Part shown: in pieces, positions 9,101 to 15,843 of the stretch
Layout of the letters: the number at the start of each line of letters is the position of its first letter
Numbering within the stretch: the stretch's first letter is position 1
Origin: an uncultured Alphaproteobacteria bacterium
GTDB taxonomy: Bacteria > Pseudomonadota > Alphaproteobacteria > Puniceispirillales > UBA1172
Direction of reading: 5' to 3'
Assembly (NCBI GenBank): GCA_958431225.1
Contig: OY288107.1
Coordinates: 1,825,501-1,889,500 of the forward strand
Length of the DNA: 64,000 nt
Notes under the pieces: generated by a model
What the model saw: only the letters and a program-made list of their open reading frames with translations
Databases searched by the model: none
Told to the model about the DNA's origin: nothing
Made by a program: the position numbers and the translations under genes

Positions 9101-10182
9101 ATACATTGCCTTTACCACCGCGCCCTGATAGAACCAGTCAAAGGATATCAAATTATGTGGCAAATATCATGGCGACATCTCAGCAACTCCTAGCACTGCT
9201 CCGCAGCCATATTGATGGCGACAATGAGCATTTTTTGTCGGTTGCTATGCAGGTGGCGGCGCATGAGGCGCGGTTGGGGCATGGTAATTTTGCGAAGCAG
9301 CTCCGTGATTTGGTTGATAAGGCACGAACGCCAAAAGCCGACCGCACTAGCAAACCCATCCCTTTCGCTCAACCGAAAGGCGACCTCGCATCGCTGATTT
9401 CGGCTAGTTATTCTGAGACGCGCCTTGCCAGTATGGTTCTGCCTAACGCGCTGGAAACGCGCCTAAAACGCATCATTACAGAGCAATTACAGCAACATAA
9501 TCTAAATAAACATGGGCTCCATCCGCGCCGTAAAATACTGCTCGTCGGACCTTCTGGGGCGGGGAAGACCATGACCGCCGCCGCGCTCGCCGGGGAGTTG
9601 TCCTTGCCGCTTTTTACTGTGGTTTTTGATGGTTTAATCACACGTTTCATGGGCGAAACCGCCGCCAAATTGCGCCTTGTTTTTGATGCGATGCTTGAGA
9701 CGCGCGGGGTTTATTTCTTTGATGAATTTGACGCGATCGGCGCAAAACGAACCGCAGAAAATGACGTTGGAGAAATGCGCCGCGTGTTAAATTCATTCCT
9801 CCAATTCCTCGAAAATGACGACAGCGATAGTTTGATTATCGCCGCAACCAATCACGCAGAGCTTCTGGATTCCGCGCTTTTCCGGCGTTTTGACGATGTT
9901 ATCCATTACGAATTACCCGATTCAGCAATCGCAGAAAACATCCTAAAAACGCGCCTGTCGTGTTTTGATACCAAGGGGGTTGATTGGAAAAAACTGGCAG
10001 AAAAAACCACCGGCTTTTGCCAAGCCGAGGTCACCAAAATAGCAAACGAAGCCGCAAAGCGCGTGGTGCTTGATGGGCGCAGTCAAGTTGAGCAGGACGA
10101 TTTGTTGGCGGCGATAAAGGAGCGTGAAACTGTCAGCATAGCGCATCAATCGCCCGCCCGCACAAAATATTTAGGCACATAG
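9079..10182 (+). CDS. ietA: AAA+ ATPase resembling IetA of the IetAS defence system
   Basis: A 367-residue AAA+ ATPase. The helical N-terminal region (about 20-110, including HIDGDNEHFLSVAMQVAAHE) recalls the ATPases paired with subtilisin-like proteases in IetAS anti-phage systems. Walker A is GPSGAGKT (about residue 157), Walker B is FFDEFDAIG (about 213-221), sensor 1 is AATNHAELL, and the arginine finger region is ALFRRFDD. The ribosome site AAGGGG precedes the ATG by about 5 bases. The expected S8 protease gene is not downstream: the 3' end overlaps the convergent AbiEi gene by 37 bp. The ATPase call is secure; the IetA assignment rests on remembered family resemblance. Confidence 0.75.
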   Translation: MAKADKMNTLPLPPRPDRTSQRISNYVANIMATSQQLLALLRSHIDGDNEHFLSVAMQVAAHEARLGHGNFAKQLRDLVDKARTPKADRTSKPIPFAQPKGDLASLISASYSETRLASMVLPNALETRLKRIITEQLQQHNLNKHGLHPRRKILLVGPSGAGKTMTAAALAGELSLPLFTVVFDGLITRFMGETAAKLRLVFDAMLETRGVYFFDEFDAIGAKRTAENDVGEMRRVLNSFLQFLENDDSDSLIIAATNHAELLDSALFRRFDDVIHYELPDSAIAENILKTRLSCFDTKGVDWKKLAEKTTGFCQAEVTKIANEAAKRVVLDGRSQVEQDDLLAAIKERETVSIAHQSPARTKYLGT

Positions 10183-10946
10183 ATACGGTGAGCCGGGTGC
10201 AGTGCGCCGCCTTTTACAAGCGCACGCGGGCCGGTGCCGAAATTTATCCCATTCCGCTTCAGGTGCTTTAACCATGCGTGTTGATGGCGGTCTGCAAAAA
10301 CAAAAAATAGCCGCCGCACTTTGATGCTGCGGCAGGCGGTTAGGAGCTTCATTAATAACTTCGGGCGTAGCGTGGTTAGGCTTTCAAAACTCTTATCAAC
10401 ATGGTCAAAATCGGCTTCATCGGACAGCTCGTCAAGAGCCTCCAGAATGGCGCGCTCAGGGGACGATGCTTTTGGCACCCACTGCCATGCCTCCGCCGTC
10501 TGACCATCTTTAATAATCCCTATCTGCTCATCGCCGAATAAGGTGCGGTTATGCACAACTATCTTTGCGTCGCTCGGCAGCCATTTTAACCATGTCGGCG
10601 CTTTGCCATAAAAATGAACGTGCGGTAATTTGCCGAGATGGAGATAATGCCCATAGCCCGCCACACTGAGCGCACTCATACCACCAAGATGCACATCGTA
10701 TTCCATAACGTGCTGAAGAGACAGCAGGGCATAATGCCACGACACAACGGACTCGGTTTCGGCATTGACCGGCAAAGGACGACGATAAACCCCCCGCACG
10801 ATGCGCTCTAACCAACCGCGCTCTACATAGCCATGGATGGACTTAGCGTTTATGCACTGCGCCCTAAGATAGCGGGTATCCACCAGAAAACCCGGCGGCA
10901 CCTTATCTAAAAGAGGTTTTAATCTTTGCTGTTTTACATGGCTCAT
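10146..10946 (-). CDS. abiEi: AbiEi-family antitoxin, apparently orphan
   Basis: A protein of about 266 residues with the AbiEi layout: an N-terminal winged-helix region (LLDKVPPGFLVDTRYL, GYVERGWLERIVRGVYRR) and a C-terminal domain ending GALHPAHRIYVPKYF. In type IV TA systems AbiEi represses the operon and counters the AbiEii nucleotidyltransferase toxin. I chose the start MSHVKQ (10946) for family fit; ATGs at 10952 and 10964 are also in frame. No AbiEii gene follows: the 3' end runs 37 bp into the convergent AAA gene. It is probably a leftover antitoxin or a free-standing regulator. Confidence 0.82.
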   Translation of the reverse strand: MSHVKQQRLKPLLDKVPPGFLVDTRYLRAQCINAKSIHGYVERGWLERIVRGVYRRPLPVNAETESVVSWHYALLSLQHVMEYDVHLGGMSALSVAGYGHYLHLGKLPHVHFYGKAPTWLKWLPSDAKIVVHNRTLFGDEQIGIIKDGQTAEAWQWVPKASSPERAILEALDELSDEADFDHVDKSFESLTTLRPKLLMKLLTACRSIKVRRLFFVFADRHQHAWLKHLKRNGINFGTGPRALVKGGALHPAHRIYVPKYFVRAGD

Positions 10947-11017
10947 AACCATGCAAATAAACAATTTTCAAAATTTATGCAAGAGCCGCGCCGGCAACAA
11001 GCCATCGCACGGGGCTT

Positions 11018-11094
11018 GTGCGGTGAATACCACCCATAATCACCGCATATTTTGCGGTGAATAGCACCTATAATCACCGCATATTTTGCGGTGA
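11018..11094. promoter_or_regulatory. Tandem palindromes upstream of the Fic remnant (candidate operators)
   Basis: Two identical 21-bp inverted repeats (TCACCGCA-N5-TGCGGTGA) lie at 11040-11060 and 11074-11094, exactly 34 bp apart. A half copy (GCGGTGAATA...) lies just before them near 11020. A perfect TATAAT hexamer (11069-11074) sits between the two sites and the last site ends 5 bp before the Fic ATG, so a bound repressor would block the promoter. The other side faces the abiEi start at about 70-150 bp. Confidence 0.6.
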
Positions 11095-11099
11095 ATATT

Positions 11100-11270
11100 A
11101 TGTGGGTTTATGAACATAAGGATTGGGGAAGTTTCTTGTGGGATGCGGGTGCGCTTGCATATCTTTTATCATGGCTACCACATCATCAGCACCAGTGTTT
11201 TTCATCAGGAGCTGCTTTGAGCAAATGGCAAGACAGAGGCGACACCCTCTATTTACTTATAATTACATAA
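11100..11270 (+). pseudogene. Truncated Fic-family (DUF4172) protein, N-terminal stub
   Basis: An ATG at 11100 opens a 56-codon frame beginning MWVYEHKDWGSFLWDAGALA. This matches the N-terminal DUF4172 segment of Fic/DOC proteins, which typically begins with a tryptophan-rich W.HPDWP.F.WD pattern. After about 25 residues the similarity stops, and the frame ends in AT-rich DNA (11268-11270). The catalytic Fic motif HPFxxGNGR is missing, so no AMP-transferase activity is possible. The promoter region with its paired palindromes remains. Confidence 0.6.
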
Positions 11271-11404
11271 AAATAAATATGAATACGTATAAATAAATAT
11301 AAATACTTATAAATACTTATAAATATTTAGATTTTAAAACGTTTTCATTATGTAATACATTTTGCTTACACAACCGGATCTGAAAAAATGGCGTGAGGGC
11401 TGGT
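11271..11404. other. AT-rich spacer with short repeats
   Basis: The stretch 11270-11340 is strongly AT-rich and built of short near-repeats such as ATAAATACTTATAAATACTTATAAAT. It could be a recombination scar, a low-melting site or horizontally acquired DNA. No gene was seen. Confidence 0.5.
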
Positions 11405-12004
11405 TTATGGGCGATTCTCGGAAGGCTGATAGGAACCCCCATCAACCTCACTCTGATGCTTCCTGCTGACTTTAGAATCCTCACCACGCATCAAAACCCA
11501 AGCAGCGAAAGCGCACCGGTCTTCGAGTGGCACTTCACGGAATTGGGCGATGGCTTGTCTAGTTTCATGAAGCCAATTTTGGATATCCGATTCATCAAAA
11601 TCAACGGTCGGGTCGTAATCGGCAAGGTGCCGTCGGCCTTGTAATTGTTCAAATAGATGGGCAAATTCCCTTAACTCTTGAGGAAATTTTTTCATGTTCT
11701 TTAGATGATTACACGCTTTCCGCGCTTCCCCATGATTAAGCCCACGATACACTTCACCCCACGCCTTGCGTAACCCAGAGCCAATAAACGCCTCAGCATT
11801 GGAACCGCATAATTCACTAAATAAAGCGTAATAAATCCTACCAACGGCACTACATTTATCGGCGCGGTCCGGGGCGGATGCGGTGGCGTGGGCGCGAATT
11901 TGAGAGGCGGATGCGGCGGCGTGGGCGCGATCTGAATGTGGTAAATTGATGAGCCTATCGGCAACGCCAAGCAGACCATCTACATATTTTTTGTAATCAA
12001 ACAC
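11405..12004 (-). CDS. HEPN-like protein, candidate toxin or RNase
   Basis: A 199-residue helical protein. The motif block RIYYALFSEL, then GLNHGEARKACNHLKN, then LQGRRHLADYDP resembles uncharacterised HEPN-fold proteins, in which a basic/His motif just before ADYDP is conserved. HEPN proteins are often RNases or TA toxins, but I see no textbook R-x4-6-H motif, so catalysis is unproven. It lies 6 bp behind a small partner gene (12011-12304), forming a two-gene unit. Residues about 25-50 contain an in-frame 11-residue duplication (RAHAAASAS / RAHATASAP). The fold is reasonably supported; the toxin role is inference from the pairing and the island. Confidence 0.6.
   Translation of the reverse strand: MFDYKKYVDGLLGVADRLINLPHSDRAHAAASASQIRAHATASAPDRADKCSAVGRIYYALFSELCGSNAEAFIGSGLRKAWGEVYRGLNHGEARKACNHLKNMKKFPQELREFAHLFEQLQGRRHLADYDPTVDFDESDIQNWLHETRQAIAQFREVPLEDRCAFAAWVLMRGEDSKVSRKHQSEVDGGSYQPSENRP
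11873..11938 (-). repeat. 33-bp tandem duplication inside the HEPN-like gene
   Basis: The sequence beginning GGCGGATGCGGTGGCGTGGG at 11873 recurs at 11906 with few changes. The period is 33 bp, so the frame is kept and 11 residues are repeated in the N-terminal part of the protein. Confidence 0.8.
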
Positions 12005-12010
12005 GAGGAT

Positions 12011-12304
12011 CTAAGCCGTGACTTTTGCTTCAAAGCTTTTTAATTCCAGATAGGGAAATAAATCCTCATATTCCTCGCCTAAGACATCATGAATATCCAC
12101 GCCCAAACCAAATTTCTTTTTGGAGAATGCATCAATATCCACATCCTTCCGCACATGGATGGTTATATACAAGCACGGCTCGCCGCGCCAGCTTAGCCCT
12201 TCTTCAACATCAACCCCGCCTAGATATTCCTCAAAGCCTTTGAGTTTCTTAAAAACAGCGCCTTCAATGCGGTTCTGTAAATCTGCGTTCACGCCATTGC
12301 CCAT
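12011..12304 (-). CDS. Small partner of the HEPN-like gene (unknown function)
   Basis: A protein of about 97 residues, mixed alpha/beta by eye, with LKGFEEYLGGVDVEEG, a strand-like CLYITIHVRKDVDID, and an acidic EEYEDLFPYLEL near the C-terminus. I chose the ATG at 12304 because GGAG lies 8 bases upstream; an in-frame ATG at 12350-12352 would add 16 residues without a ribosome site. It precedes the HEPN-like gene by 6 bp. By position it could be an antitoxin, a nucleotidyltransferase-like modifier or a specificity factor; the sequence shows no recognisable catalytic motif. Confidence 0.65.
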   Translation of the reverse strand: MGNGVNADLQNRIEGAVFKKLKGFEEYLGGVDVEEGLSWRGEPCLYITIHVRKDVDIDAFSKKKFGLGVDIHDVLGEEYEDLFPYLELKSFEAKVTA

Positions 12305-12400
12305 GTCAAATTCTCCATTAAATCTAGCCCCATTATATTGTCCAGCCGCCATATGTCAATACGTACCCATCAGAGGGACGATGAAGACGGCGCGGCGGCA

Positions 12401-12428
12401 ACCATTTTCTTGACGTCAGGAAAATGGT
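12401..12428. promoter_or_regulatory. 28-bp near-perfect palindrome upstream of the HEPN pair
   Basis: The arms ACCATTTTC (12401-12409) and GAAAATGGT (12420-12428) are perfectly complementary. The centre carries the 8-bp palindrome TGACGTCA, so 26 of 28 positions are symmetrical. It lies 97 bp before the preferred start at 12304, between the HEPN pair and the hipA2 stop. It may be an operator or a hairpin; there is no T-run on either side to make it an obvious terminator. Confidence 0.6.
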
Positions 12429-12475
12429 CTAGGGATATGGGCTAAACAGGCAAGGTAGAGCACCATACGGCTGGG

Positions 12476-12570
12476 GCTGGAAATTTTTCATGAACAAATC
12501 TATTGACAAATCCTTTTAATTTCAACAAAGTGATTCGTACTGAAGCAAATTTCCTTTGGAGTGGAATCGT
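12476..12570. repeat. 95-bp direct repeat, copy 1
   Basis: It is identical to 14319-14413 except for one base (GAAGCAAATTT here, GAAGCAGATTT there). The two copies are in the same orientation and enclose the second hipBA pair. No open frame spans it. Confidence 0.9.
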
Positions 12571-12617
12571 ACGCCAGTTGCGCTATCGCTATTTAGATTT
12601 AAGGCGGCGGGCGGTTG

Positions 12618-13892
12618 TCAAAAATCTTGACTGCTCTCAAAGATAAATGGATTGAGGAACATCCGCTCCCAAAACATGTTCCGATCCACTTCGGAAAGAT
12701 CGGCTTCCTTACACACCGCCTCCCATTCCCCTCGGATGGTTTTCAACATATGCAGTATGATTTCTTCGGCGGCTTGCTTACTCAAGAGGAAGTCGGGAGC
12801 GGCATCTAGGCAAGTTGCCAGGGTGCTGCTTCGGCTATCGCCAGTAATCCACATGGCCTGACTTGCCTCATTGCCCGTTCTGTATTGCGGGCAAATATCA
12901 TAAGCAGGGGTCAAACTGAGGGCTTTTCCATCCCAGAATGCGGCATGATTGCGGGCATGATCATCAGTGTTGCCGCATAGGACATTAAACACTAATCGCC
13001 CAAATAATTCGCGCAGAGTGTCTTTTGGTTGGGTGAAGCGATGGCGAATGATCTGCGCTAGATCAGCATAGCTTGCATAGCGCGCCATCATCTCATCGCG
13101 CCCAAATAATGTAAGAGCCGAGACTATAAATTTTCGATGCCATGCACCGCCGACTCTGATGCGATCAAAACGTTCCACTAACAACACATCCTTACCAGCA
13201 ACATGGATGAGGCGCACCGGCGCAACAGTGAGACCAGATTTAGCGGCAAGCCGCATGGCGATAAACTCCGCCTTGACCACATTGTAGGTATCAGAGAAAG
13301 AGGAAAACTTGGCAATCAACTTCTTATTGTCATATTCAAGCATGGATTTGGGGCGTGCGCCGCCAAGCGAGGAGGCATGAAGCAGTGCCTGATCCAACTC
13401 AGGCGAGAGGGGAATGCCCTTTTCAACCTTGTCGGCGGCGGTCAGCAATTCTTCCAATGTAGCCTCTTTGGTTGCGCGGGGGGTTGCGCGGGGGGTGTAT
13501 GTCGTGGGGGATAGCTGAAAATCTAGCGCGCCCATTCGGTCGGAACTGGATTCAAGTAAATAGACCAACTCGTCAACCCCGCCAATATCTGCATCCTTGC
13601 CTTTAATCCCAAATACCCGATTAAGAATGACACGCCGCCCCCAAGCGTCCGGTGCGCCATCGCGGAGACAACCTGCCAACTGCAAACCCGGCTCAGGAGG
13701 AATGGCACCGACTTGCAAAGGCAACTCGGGCAAATAAATAGGAATTGCCGCATCAAGTGCCAGATAACTGCGACCATAGTTGAAAATCAAGTTTTCTCCC
13801 ACACGTTCAAGCCGCCCGGCAACAACAGGTTCGCCTCTGCCGGGAAGCCATACCCAAACATAAGCTTCATGATAGCGGGATTCAGAAATCAT
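12618..13892 (-). CDS. hipA: HipA-family kinase (second hipBA pair)
   Basis: A 424-residue HipA-type kinase of another subfamily than the first copy. The conserved elements are CLRDGAPDAWGRRVILN near residue 77, ASSLGGARPKSM (the Gly-rich ejectable loop region), the catalytic loop LCGNTDDHARNHAAF and the metal-binding LTPAYDICPQYR. The catalytic residues are present, so it should be active. The start overlaps the antitoxin gene by 11 bp. The unit lies between two 95-bp direct repeats, which suggests it arrived or was copied as a cassette. Confidence 0.92.
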   Translation of the reverse strand: MISESRYHEAYVWVWLPGRGEPVVAGRLERVGENLIFNYGRSYLALDAAIPIYLPELPLQVGAIPPEPGLQLAGCLRDGAPDAWGRRVILNRVFGIKGKDADIGGVDELVYLLESSSDRMGALDFQLSPTTYTPRATPRATKEATLEELLTAADKVEKGIPLSPELDQALLHASSLGGARPKSMLEYDNKKLIAKFSSFSDTYNVVKAEFIAMRLAAKSGLTVAPVRLIHVAGKDVLLVERFDRIRVGGAWHRKFIVSALTLFGRDEMMARYASYADLAQIIRHRFTQPKDTLRELFGRLVFNVLCGNTDDHARNHAAFWDGKALSLTPAYDICPQYRTGNEASQAMWITGDSRSSTLATCLDAAPDFLLSKQAAEEIILHMLKTIRGEWEAVCKEADLSEVDRNMFWERMFLNPFIFESSQDF

Positions 13893-14220
13893 CCTTCACC
13901 GCCCTTGTTCTTTTGCGCAGTTTTTTGGGCAATAGGGTCAGTTTACTCCTTGCCGCTGTGAGGTGGTGCGTGAGGGTTGTGGGCTCCGCGGCAAAGAGTT
14001 GAACGCCAACAAGGGTGGCGAGCTCAAATGCCCCGCCAATAGAACAACCCATCTCGCCTTTCTCAATCCTGCGCACCGCCCCTCGCGAGATACCCGCTCG
14101 TTCTGCGGCTTCGGCAATCGTCAACCCCCGCGCGATGCGCGCATCATGAATCAAAAGCCCCAACAACTCAGCAGCTTCCAGCCCATAGCGAGAGTAAGAA
14201 CGCGTCTTTGGTTTAGCCAT
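13882..14220 (-). CDS. hipB: HipB-like XRE antitoxin (second pair)
   Basis: A 112-residue DNA-binding protein. The helix-turn-helix is clear at about residues 20-62 (DARIARGLTIAEAAERAGIS, RGAVRRIEKGEMG), followed by a basic tail (LLPKKLRKRTRAVKDDF). It should repress the operon and neutralise the downstream kinase. The ribosome site AGGAGAG is 6 bases from the ATG. The upstream region holds a spaced inverted repeat (14244-14261), the likely operator. Confidence 0.9.
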   Translation of the reverse strand: MAKPKTRSYSRYGLEAAELLGLLIHDARIARGLTIAEAAERAGISRGAVRRIEKGEMGCSIGGAFELATLVGVQLFAAEPTTLTHHLTAARSKLTLLPKKLRKRTRAVKDDF

Positions 14221-14243
14221 TGCAATCTCTCCTGTTTCATTAA

Positions 14244-14261
14244 AAGGGCGTATAACCCCTT
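14244..14261. promoter_or_regulatory. AAGGG-N8-CCCTT inverted repeat upstream of hipB2
   Basis: Half sites of five bases are separated by eight, the geometry of the classical E. coli HipB site (TATCC-N8-GGATA), 24-41 bp before the hipB2 start. ATGAAAC also occurs twice around it on the minus strand. Confidence 0.5.
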
Positions 14262-14318
14262 AAAGTTTCATTTATAGATCATACGAACATATGTCAAGCA
14301 TATTTTGCAACAGCTGGT

Positions 14319-14413
14319 GCTGGAAATTTTTCATGAACAAATCTATTGACAAATCCTTTTAATTTCAACAAAGTGATTCGTACTGAAGCAGATTTCCTTT
14401 GGAGTGGAATCGT
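14319..14413. repeat. 95-bp direct repeat, copy 2
   Basis: The partner of 12476-12570 with one mismatch. It sits 99 bp upstream of the hipB2 start. The sequence after it (GTGTCCCCTCC...) differs from that after copy 1, which marks the repeat boundary. Confidence 0.9.
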
Positions 14414-14950
14414 GTCCCCTCCGCCACACGGGCGCCGTGCCGCGGGGCGTGGAACGCGGTGGAGCGTTTTTTTGGTGCGTGTGTTGGGGTGCGGAGTGCC
14501 ATGCCGTTGGGCTATGAACTTTATGAAACCTGTAGGAATCGCTATCTGCGCGTTCGGCAAATCTAAACCAGCTGGCGTGCGCATTATCACCGACCATCAC
14601 CAACTGAACGACTTTCGTGCGGAAAACTATGAGATTGAGGATGATTTCAATCGCTTTGAAGCCACGGACATCCTCTGGCGTTGTGGCAGGAAAATGCCCC
14701 CTAGTGATTCGGGGCAACGCTGGACGAGTGCTTTGCTTGCCCATATCAGGCTGTTAGTCAGCATGACCCAGCCCCAAGATTGGGCATTGGGCAGCACAAC
14801 GCTTGCAAGCATCACCAATAGCGATGGATTCCTCACGGATTTTGGGCTTTTAGATGATCTGCTGGGTGGCGCGGTTTCCCTAGGTTTTCTGCCAAAATGG
14901 GGGTTGTAAAAATTGTGCTTGCAAAAGATATTTCTTTATGCACAGGATAA
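14414..14950. other. Stretch of about 540 bp without a recognisable gene
   Basis: Open frames exist on both strands (for example 14346-14909 forward, 14343-14744 reverse), but none has a ribosome site, a known motif or a convincing protein-like composition. The forward frame includes an acidic segment (NYEIEDDFNRFEATDI) that could be a decayed gene. I cannot assign it. Confidence 0.4.
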
Positions 14951-15142
14951 TGGGATGGAGTAGAAGTTGAGACTATTTATAGCATCGCCAGTGGAGGAGA
15001 CGGTCTTTTTACTATTGGCAGGACAAGCGGCGTCGTCACACTGACAGAAGCACTGGATTATGAATTGCTGCTTGATAATGCCGCTGATACTGAAGCAGAC
15101 TTTGACTTTCAGATCACCGTCACCGCCGCCACACAAAAATGA
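14951..15142 (+). pseudogene. Fragment of a cadherin-like repeat
   Basis: The frame between TAA (14948) and TGA (15140) reads VETIYSIASGGDGLFTIG, then TSGVVTLTEALDYELLLD and FDFQITVTAATQK. This is the second half of a cadherin-like repeat as in the giant gene downstream (LFSID..SG.IT....LDYE). There is no start codon or linker. It is a remnant of the same surface-protein family, 2.3 kb before the intact gene. Confidence 0.75.
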
Positions 15143-15216
15143 GTGCCTTTTTTCGCACCATCATCAAAAATGTGCTATAAGTTTAGAAGAACAGATTTTA
15201 TCTAGTCAAAGGCAAA

Positions 15217-15678
15217 ATGGTGATAAATATGGATAGCATCAATCAACATATCATATCTGAGCTAAAGAAAAACGCTCGAGTTCAATTGGGTGTTTTGGCA
15301 TCTATTGTTGGAATCTCGCGCCAAGCCTTGACAAAGAGAATCGAAACCCTTGAAAAAAATGGGCACATCGCTGGATATACAATACTCACAACGCATCGCA
15401 CATTTGATGATACGCATAAGGTATATGCTTTTTTGCGCATTCGCTTCAAAGAGGGAAATGATTGTTTCAAATTATCTAAAATTTTTCCAACATACAAAAA
15501 TATTTTGTCATCTTGGGCGATTACCGGGAACTGGGATGCAGTACTCTTGCTTGCCGCAGATAATATGGAAACGATATCAGAAATACGTGAAATTATTGCT
15601 GGAACTGGCGGAATTGATGAAATTGAAACAGAGGTTATTCTAAACTGGCTACATGACCGAGGCGTAAATAAACCATAA
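15217..15678 (+). CDS. Lrp/AsnC-family transcriptional regulator
   Basis: A 153-residue feast/famine regulator. The N-terminal helix-turn-helix (ISELKKNARVQLGVLASIVG, SRQALTKRIETLEKNGHIAG) is followed by a C-terminal RAM-type ligand domain (about 65-150, including AITGNWDAVLLLAADNME). Such proteins sense amino acids and often control an adjacent exporter, here the permease 165 bp downstream. Starts at 15217 or 15229 are both possible; AAAGG lies 4 bases before the first. Both flanks carry fragments of the cadherin family, so the regulator-permease pair interrupts older surface-protein DNA. Confidence 0.9.
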   Translation: MVINMDSINQHIISELKKNARVQLGVLASIVGISRQALTKRIETLEKNGHIAGYTILTTHRTFDDTHKVYAFLRIRFKEGNDCFKLSKIFPTYKNILSSWAITGNWDAVLLLAADNMETISEIREIIAGTGGIDEIETEVILNWLHDRGVNKP

Positions 15679-15741
15679 ATCATATTCTCGAAGCAAATCA
15701 CAAGTTACACACATACTACGATTTCGCCAACCTAAACATAA

Positions 15742-15790
15742 TGCAATTTGCACGTTGCAAAAAGTAAATAATTTGTAATCTTGCAATCTA
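15742..15790. promoter_or_regulatory. TTGCA-rich intergenic site, candidate Lrp-family operator
   Basis: The palindrome TGCAATTTGCA (15742-15752) is followed by GTTGCAA and, about 30 bp on, CTTGCAA, all in AT-rich DNA between the regulator and the permease. Repeated short A/T-flanked palindromes suit Lrp-type wrapping. No binding consensus can be proven. Confidence 0.35.
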
Positions 15791-15843
15791 CACAATTCAC
15801 GATTTTTCTATAAATATATTTTTAGATAAAGGATGGATATTTA

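Noticed and set aside
11100-11404. A tRNA or integrase attachment site at the AT-rich region
   Set aside because: I could not fold a cloverleaf or find a tRNA 3' end, and no integrase is present.
12351-12617. Rho-independent terminator at the 28-bp palindrome
   Set aside because: No T-run follows on either strand, so an operator or other structure is more likely.
7281-13892. Recent duplication giving the two hipBA pairs
   Set aside because: The two HipA proteins and the two antitoxins differ throughout; they belong to different subfamilies, so separate acquisition is more likely.
14346-14909. Forward frame of 187 codons after the hipB2 region
   Set aside because: No ribosome site, start or known motif, and it begins within the 95-bp repeat. 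It may be a decayed gene, so I listed it as unassigned instead of a CDS.
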